Assembly (NCBI GenBank): GCA_900767595.1
Contig: CAAFZS010000057.1
Location: forward strand, 1-19,537
From: Bacteroidales bacterium
GTDB taxonomy: Bacteria > Bacteroidota > Bacteroidia > Bacteroidales > Paludibacteraceae
Reading direction: 5' to 3'
Length of the DNA stretch: 19,537 nucleotides
In this document: positions 15,272-19,537 of the stretch, one piece after another
Layout of the letters: every line of letters begins with the position of its first letter
Position numbering within the stretch: the first letter of the stretch is position 1
Position numbers and translations under genes: made by a program
The notes under the pieces: model-generated
Databases searched by the model: none
The model's input: the letters and a program-made list of their open reading frames with translations, nothing else
What the model was told of the DNA's origin: nothing

Positions 15272-17955
15272 GTTACTAATTTTTGCGTTGCTTCTGCACT
15301 ACTCTTATCGTACTTCAAGTCGGCCAGCATAGATGCATTAACGCCGATGTGGAAGTTATAACTCTTATAGGGTCCGAACGGAACGAAACTGCAAGTCATC
15401 GACCAGCAGTGCAGGTCACGTACTACGTTGAACGTGGCACTGGAGAACCGCTTTGCCTTGAAGTCGAAGCTCGTGCTGGCTGTCACTTTCCATCCTTCAC
15501 CTAATCCGAGCGAACCCGACAGGTTAAGGTTGTGCGTAAGTCCCATTCGATATTGCATCTTTTCGTCGTTGAAGTTCTCTTTGGTGTGAGGCAAGTCACC
15601 GTAGTTGATAGAGTAGGAGACAGATAGCGACCACGGGAATTGTGTTTTGGTGTATCCGTCGTCATCGGTCTCACTCTTCTTGCCATCTCGTTTGCCGTTC
15701 ACCATTGTTCCGTCGGGACCGATACGCGAGGTCTCCATATTACCGTCATCCGTTTCGGTCGTCTCTTTCTTGTCTTTCTTCTCAAACCATTTCTTGACGA
15801 CTTGGTTATTAAAGGTATAACTGATACTGGCACCCGTACCGCTCCAGTGCGGGAAACGATGGTTATTCCAATATTGTTTGTTCGTTCTTACGGGGGTACC
15901 CAATGCGTTGTACTCATACATATACGGGTCAAGCGAGGTGCTGAGGTTAATCGTGTAGTTCACTTTCGGAATCTTAATACGCAGGTTCACACCGAAGTTA
16001 CTCCATCGCATCGAGTCCGCAATAAAGTTATATCCGCCGGTGACGGACAGGTTATCAATGATACTGTATACCTTGTAGGGTTCCTTACCCGTCGTGTCCT
16101 TGAGGTTCTTGAGTTTCATCTCTAAGTTACTGGCGAGGGAGAAACTCAACGTTCCTGCGGCACCGTTGGAGGCGTTGCCGTAGATTCCTTTCTCGTAATG
16201 CGAATAGACTTGGTGCACGTACATCGGGTTACCCTGTGCATCCACTTTCTGTACCTGCCGACCTTGGTCGTCTATCTCTCCTGTATAGACGGGCTGGTCG
16301 TAACTGCCGTAATACCCCCAACCGGATTTACCGAAGTCCGGGTGGTAGTTGAAACTGATGGACGGAGTCAACACGTGACGGAAAGCCTCTACTTTCGTAT
16401 TGGGGAAGAGTTTCTTCATCGGCGTGAACATTCCGTATAGTTTGGTGGATAGGGATACACCCACATTAAAGTCGAAGACGTTATAGAATCCGGTCGTGGT
16501 GTCTTGTACCAACTGCTGCGTCTGCTCGTCCCAACTCTTATTGTTCCGCTGGAAGTACATACGGTCGGTCATGGTTATGGACGGGGTAATGCTCAAGTAC
16601 TTAAACGCCATAAACGAGGCGGAGATAGGTACATTGTGTTTGAGACCCGTCTGCCAATCGCGTAGGAAGTTCGTCTTAAAGAAGTTGTACTCCTTCACAC
16701 CATTGATTGATATCTGTCCCGTTCCCGTATAACTGAGGTTGATCTTCTCGTACCACTTCTCTTTGCCGACGGGGTGCTTGCGCTTGAAGGGATTGACCCT
16801 ACTCATCGAGATGTTCAGACTCGGTGCCGTCATCGATATCGTCGAGTCCTGCGTACGCTGCTGGATGGTCATCGTCATTCCGATGGACCAAGGGCTGTCC
16901 GGGAAACGTTGGGTATAACTGATAGACGAAGCTTTCGTGTTCTGTGAGGTTAAGTCCGGATTGTAATAGCTATTGATGTTACTGCGGTTGTATCCGCTCG
17001 TCGAGAAATCCACCGAAGCCGAGAAGTTATTGTACGGATTGGCTTTCGAGTCCTGCGTGTGTGTCCAGTGCACGCTGAAGTTCGTGGCTTTCGAGTAGTT
17101 AGGCAGTCCGCGCTCACCTTCTATGTCTTGACGGAAGTTAATGTTGATGTTTCCGTTAAAGAGGTACCGCTTCGTGTACCGGTACGTTCCATAGACCGCC
17201 CACGTTCCTTTCGTGTATATATCACCCTTTACCTCTAAATCCATATAATCGTTGATGGCGAAGTAATATCCGATACCTTGCAAGTACAAACCGCGACGGA
17301 AGTCGTCACCGAAACTCGGCATAATCAGTCCGCTGGTATACGAATTGGTGAAGGGGAAGAATCCGAACGGGATAGCGAGCGGTACAGGTACTTCGCCCAC
17401 TACCAAATAAGCCGGACCGGCAGCGATATACTCACCCGGGTGCACTTTGGCTTTGGTTAACTGTAAGTGGAAGTGCGGATGTTCGTGGTTGTCACAAGTA
17501 GTGTACTTACCGTCGGCCATAATCATCTCGTCCTCGTTGATCTTTTTTGTCTTATCGGCGATGATATATCCTTCTCCCTGTTGGGTAACAACATTACGTA
17601 TAAAACCTTTCTTTGTGGTCAGGTTATAGGTCATTGCATCCGATTCGTACGAGTCGTTGCCGTCTTTGAAGACAGGCTTGCCTACCCATTCCTCTGAGAT
17701 GGTGTCATAAACCCCTTTGGCATAGATAAGACTGCTATCCATCGTCACGCGGATATACTCCGAGTTCAACTGCATCGTGCCATAGTTCACCTGCCCTTCG
17801 CCGTGCAGATGGGCTACACCGTTATGCATAAGCAGGATGGAGTCTTTGGCTACATAACTCACCGGCTTATCAATGGCTTTGTTTTGTGCCATCAATCCCG
17901 CAGCCCATACCAAAAGGCCAAATAAAATAATATGTCCGCGTGCACGTAGGCGCAT
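15262..17955 (-). CDS. lptD: LPS-assembly outer-membrane protein LptD (OstA)
   Basis: This 897-residue protein has a signal peptide (MRLRARGHIILFGLLVWAAGLMAQ), an N-terminal OstA-like periplasmic domain (AHLHGEGQVNYGTMQLNSEYIRV and repeats, about residues 45-180) and a long barrel rich in aromatic strands ending in LVTWW. LptD forms the outer-membrane pore that places LPS in the outer leaflet. The segment LAIPFGFFPFTNSYTSGLIMPSFG is typical of the family in this phylum. The frame is open to 18027, but the upstream Met falls behind the predicted transcription start (about 17971), so the ATG at 17953-17955 is the start. It heads a seven-gene unit and overlaps the slyD-like start by 10 bases. 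Confidence 0.93.
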   Translation of the reverse strand: MRLRARGHIILFGLLVWAAGLMAQNKAIDKPVSYVAKDSILLMHNGVAHLHGEGQVNYGTMQLNSEYIRVTMDSSLIYAKGVYDTISEEWVGKPVFKDGNDSYESDAMTYNLTTKKGFIRNVVTQQGEGYIIADKTKKINEDEMIMADGKYTTCDNHEHPHFHLQLTKAKVHPGEYIAAGPAYLVVGEVPVPLAIPFGFFPFTNSYTSGLIMPSFGDDFRRGLYLQGIGYYFAINDYMDLEVKGDIYTKGTWAVYGTYRYTKRYLFNGNININFRQDIEGERGLPNYSKATNFSVHWTHTQDSKANPYNNFSASVDFSTSGYNRSNINSYYNPDLTSQNTKASSISYTQRFPDSPWSIGMTMTIQQRTQDSTISMTAPSLNISMSRVNPFKRKHPVGKEKWYEKINLSYTGTGQISINGVKEYNFFKTNFLRDWQTGLKHNVPISASFMAFKYLSITPSITMTDRMYFQRNNKSWDEQTQQLVQDTTTGFYNVFDFNVGVSLSTKLYGMFTPMKKLFPNTKVEAFRHVLTPSISFNYHPDFGKSGWGYYGSYDQPVYTGEIDDQGRQVQKVDAQGNPMYVHQVYSHYEKGIYGNASNGAAGTLSFSLASNLEMKLKNLKDTTGKEPYKVYSIIDNLSVTGGYNFIADSMRWSNFGVNLRIKIPKVNYTINLSTSLDPYMYEYNALGTPVRTNKQYWNNHRFPHWSGTGASISYTFNNQVVKKWFEKKDKKETTETDDGNMETSRIGPDGTMVNGKRDGKKSETDDDGYTKTQFPWSLSVSYSINYGDLPHTKENFNDEKMQYRMGLTHNLNLSGSLGLGEGWKVTASTSFDFKAKRFSSATFNVVRDLHCWSMTCSFVPFGPYKSYNFHIGVNASMLADLKYDKSSAEATQKLVTWW

Positions 17956-17974
17956 ATATACGCAAATTATCGTG

Positions 17975-18006
17975 CAAAGGTAAACAAAAATTTTCACATA
18001 TGCAAA
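17975..18006 (-). promoter_or_regulatory. Bacteroidota-type promoter for the lptD-porU-porV-ispF unit
   Basis: On the minus strand TTTG (18003-18006) and TACCTTTG (17975-17982) are 20 nt apart. The predicted start near 17971 leaves a leader of about 16 nt before the lptD ATG and decides between the two possible lptD starts. Confidence 0.8.
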
Positions 18007-18031
18007 TTTATCTATAATTTTTAACAAAAAA

Positions 18032-18063
18032 TTTGGCTATTTCAAAAAAAAAGTGTATCTTTG
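18032..18063 (+). promoter_or_regulatory. Bacteroidota-type promoter for pheS
   Basis: TTTG at 18032-18035 and TATCTTTG at 18056-18063 are 20 nt apart, with a nine-A run and GTG in the spacer as in the promoter at 4442-4473. The predicted start near 18067 supports the pheS ATG at 18082. Confidence 0.8.
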
Positions 18064-18081
18064 CAACAAATTTCGACAAAT

Positions 18082-19164
18082 ATGACCATTTTAGAGCAAA
18101 TTGCTGCTTTGCAGCAACAGGTGGCAGAATTGAAAGCTGCCAATCAAGAAGAGTTGGAGAATCTGCGTATCAAATACCTTTCCAAGAAAGGACAGATTTC
18201 TGCGTTGTACGATGCCTTCCGTGAGGTACCCAAGGAGGAGAAGGCGGCTATCGGTGCTCCGCTGAACGTGCTGCGTCAGTCGATGGAGGCCCGCCTTAAC
18301 GAACTGCGCGACCAACTCTCAACTATTCATAAATCACAAATCACAAATCACGATTTGACCCGTACTCCCGATCCTATTGAATTAGGTACACGTCATCCGC
18401 TTTCGTTGGTGCGCGAAGAGATTATCAACATCTTCTCCCGTATCGGTTTTACGGTCGCCAGCGGTCCCGAAGTGGAGGATGATAAGCACGTATTCGGAAT
18501 GCTGAATTTCGCACCGGAGCACCCGGCACGAGACATGCAAGATACGTTCTTTGTAGAGAAGGAAGAGGGTGTTCAGAAACCTACGGATATCCTCCTCCGT
18601 ACCCATACATCCTCTGTCCAAACCCACCTCATGACCGCCTTTGCCAAGCAAATACAAAACTCTAAACTCTCAAACTCCGAAGAGCTCGCTCTTCGCGTCC
18701 TCTGTCCCGGTCGTGTTTATCGTAACGAGGCTATTTCGGCTCGAGCTCACTGTTTCTTCCATCAGGTGGAGGGACTGTATATCGCTAAGAATGTGAGCTT
18801 TGCGGACTTGCGTCAGGCGTTGTTGTATTTTGCCAAGGAGATGTTCGGTCCCGAGACGCAGATTCGTCTCCGTCCGTCGTATTTCCCCTTCACGGAGCCT
18901 TCGGCAGAGATGGATATCTCGTGCGACTTGTGTGGAGGTAAAGGCTGCGCTTTCTGTAAGGGAACCGGTTGGGTAGAGATCTTAGGCTGCGGAATGGTCG
19001 ATCCGAACGTATTAGAGAGCTGCGGTATCGATAGTAAGGTTTATTCCGGCTACGCCTTCGGAATGGGCGTTGAGCGTATAGCGAACTTGAAGTATAGGGT
19101 GAAAGACTTGCGTCTTTTCTCCGAGAACGATGTCCGCTTCCTCGACCAGTTTAAGAGTTGCTAA
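18082..19164 (+). CDS. pheS: Phenylalanine-tRNA ligase alpha subunit
   Basis: This 360-residue class II synthetase subunit pairs with PheT to charge tRNA-Phe. The N-terminal coiled coil (TILEQIAALQQQ ... KYLSKKGQISALYDAFREVPKEEK) is followed by the catalytic domain with GTRHPLSLVREEI, ARDMQDTFFV, LLRTHTSSVQT, motif 2 GRVYRNEAISARAHCFFHQVEG and motif 3 YAFGMGVERIANLKY. A CDLCGGKGCAFC cluster (CxxC twice) sits before motif 3, as in other Bacteroidota. Two segments look inserted relative to the usual protein: near residues 79-91 (TIHKSQITNHDL) and 189-202 (KQIQNSKLSNSEEL). Each is encoded by a 7-nt repeat tract. The ATG at 18082 is downstream of the promoter; the earlier ATG-like start at 18061 lies inside the -7 box and is excluded. 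Confidence 0.97.
   Translation: MTILEQIAALQQQVAELKAANQEELENLRIKYLSKKGQISALYDAFREVPKEEKAAIGAPLNVLRQSMEARLNELRDQLSTIHKSQITNHDLTRTPDPIELGTRHPLSLVREEIINIFSRIGFTVASGPEVEDDKHVFGMLNFAPEHPARDMQDTFFVEKEEGVQKPTDILLRTHTSSVQTHLMTAFAKQIQNSKLSNSEELALRVLCPGRVYRNEAISARAHCFFHQVEGLYIAKNVSFADLRQALLYFAKEMFGPETQIRLRPSYFPFTEPSAEMDISCDLCGGKGCAFCKGTGWVEILGCGMVDPNVLESCGIDSKVYSGYAFGMGVERIANLKYRVKDLRLFSENDVRFLDQFKSC
18331..18351 (+). repeat. AAATCAC x3 tract inside pheS
   Basis: Three perfect copies of the 7-mer AAATCAC stand in the linker between the PheS coiled coil and the catalytic domain. The 21 nt add exactly seven codons. Confidence 0.85.
18657..18677 (+). repeat. AAACTCT repeats inside pheS
   Basis: Two perfect copies of AAACTCT and a third imperfect copy (CAAACTC) encode QNSKLSNS between the LLRTHTSSVQT motif and motif 2 of PheS. 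Confidence 0.75.
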
Positions 19165-19193
19165 TATTTTCTTTTAGATTTTTAGTTAGATTT

Positions 19194-19236
19194 TTGAGCG
19201 ATAGCGATTTAAAACTATTGCTCAATTGATTTTTTG
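19194..19236 (+). terminator. Intrinsic terminator after pheS
   Basis: An 11-bp stem (TTGAGCGATAG, 19194-19204, with CTATTGCTCAA, 19215-19225, one G-T pair) closes a 10-nt loop. It is followed by TTGATTTTTTG, a near-continuous T run. It lies 30 bases after the pheS stop and would end that transcript before the next promoter. Confidence 0.75.
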
Positions 19237-19295
19237 TCCTTCTTGCATGGATTTTAATAGCGTAGCGATAAATTTTGCAAAAAACAGCAAATAAA

Positions 19296-19327
19296 TTTGC
19301 ATATATCAAAAAAAAGTATTACCTTTG
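19296..19327 (+). promoter_or_regulatory. Bacteroidota-type promoter for the last gene
   Basis: TTTG at 19296-19299 and TACCTTTG at 19320-19327 are 20 nt apart; the spacer has the same CATATATC and A-run pattern as the promoter at 4442. The predicted start near 19331 gives a leader of about 150 nt, far longer than the 15-30 nt leaders of the other genes here. Confidence 0.8.
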
Positions 19328-19375
19328 CACCCAAATTCGTGACAGTGTAGTTACGATAACATATAAATTAGGCAT

Positions 19376-19413
19376 AATTTGCCCTCCCTCAGGCTAACTG
19401 GGGGGGGTAAATT
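19376..19413 (+). promoter_or_regulatory. Strong hairpin in the long 5' leader of the last gene
   Basis: AATTTG plus a C-rich arm (19376-19392) pairs with CTGGGGGGGG plus TAAATT (19398-19413) around a GCTAA loop. This gives about 16 pairs with one bulged base and a few G-T pairs. No T run follows, so it is not a plain terminator. It lies about 45 nt into the predicted leader and 67 nt before the ATG. Confidence 0.6.
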
Positions 19414-19480
19414 GTTGATATATAGTAAGTTATAGAAATAGTTTAACTAACAATAATTATTAACTAAAAAATTAAAGCTT

Positions 19481-19537
19481 ATGAGAAAGATTTTTTCTTT
19501 ATTTGCAGCCCTGACGCTGAGCGTGGGACTGTGGGCA
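19481..19537 (+). CDS. Start of a secreted or surface protein gene, cut by the window end
   Basis: Nineteen codons are visible, MRKIFSLFAALTLSVGLWA: a complete-looking Sec signal peptide with cleavage expected close to the end of the visible part. Leaders of this kind are common on T9SS cargo and repeat-containing surface proteins of Bacteroidales, so this may be a substrate of the PorU/PorV system next door; that is inference. The ATG is preceded by AATTAAAGCTT, without a clear Shine-Dalgarno, as is common in the phylum. Confidence 0.75.
   Translation, partial: MRKIFSLFAALTLSVGLWA

Larger units (their letters stand above)
19165..19480 (+). other. Intergenic region between pheS and the last gene
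   Basis: This 316-base gap has no convincing ORF. It contains a short TTAGATTTTT duplication (19174-19195), the pheS terminator, two TAGCGAT-like words around 19202 and 19263, the promoter at 19296-19327 and a leader of about 150 nt with a strong hairpin. Confidence 0.7.

Noticed and set aside
17956..18027. Longer LptD N-terminus starting at 18027
   Set aside because: The extra 24 codons cover the predicted promoter and upstream DNA, and the proper signal peptide begins at 17955.
19376..19413. Hairpin as an intrinsic terminator
   Set aside because: The sequence after the stem is TAAATTGTTGATAT without a T run, and it lies between a good promoter and the gene it should serve.

Overview
The window comes from a member of the Bacteroidota, most likely the order Bacteroidales. 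The support is a type IX secretion pair (PorU sortase and PorV), a Bacteroidota-style LptD, a DUF349 repeat protein, PheS with a CxxC cluster, SPII lipoproteins with Bacteroidota-like leaders, and five promoters of the Bacteroidota type (TTTG, 20 nt, TAnnTTTG). It looks like chromosomal core sequence. I found no insertion sequence, CRISPR array, tRNA or rRNA.

Layout. Bases 1-180 hold the 3' end of a + strand gene for a small protein with a C-terminal membrane segment. A tight five-gene minus-strand unit (4402 to 195) follows from a promoter at 4426-4457: outer-membrane barrel, lipase-like lipoprotein, unknown lipoprotein, release factor 2 (prfB) and a one-domain YigZ/IMPACT protein. Divergent from it, with an interlocking promoter (4442-4473), a + strand unit (4484-7806) encodes a DUF349 protein, an FtsE-type ATPase, a small DUF3256-like protein, shikimate kinase and SufE. 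SufE meets the next minus-strand unit tail to tail, with a 20-base overlap. That unit (17955 to 7787) is transcribed from a promoter at 17975-18006 and runs lptD, slyD-like, der, a degenerate FAH-like gene, porU, porV, ispF. Most joints overlap or couple stop to start. Divergent from lptD, pheS (18082-19164) has its own promoter and a terminator. A last promoter, a leader with a strong hairpin and the first 19 codons of a secreted-protein gene close the window.

How the genes fit together. The long minus-strand unit links LPS export (LptD) with the cell-surface sortase PorU and its outer-membrane shuttle PorV, which anchor T9SS cargo to LPS in Porphyromonas. Essential housekeeping genes (der, ispF, slyD-like) sit in the same unit. 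The + strand unit is general housekeeping: cell division, aromatic biosynthesis and Fe-S assembly.

What stands out. There is no clear new defence or mobile system. The most unusual feature is a scatter of short, recent-looking tandem repeats (7-17 nt units). They lie inside genes (two adjacent lipoprotein signal peptides, two PheS insertions, the SlyD loop and tail) and between der and the FAH-like gene. Other points are an FAH-fold protein that seems to have lost its metal ligands inside the sortase operon, a SlyD-type protein without its chaperone insert but with a GHC-repeat tail, and an extended promoter with TTTGCA-like words at both elements. Family assignments are from recalled motifs, not searches.
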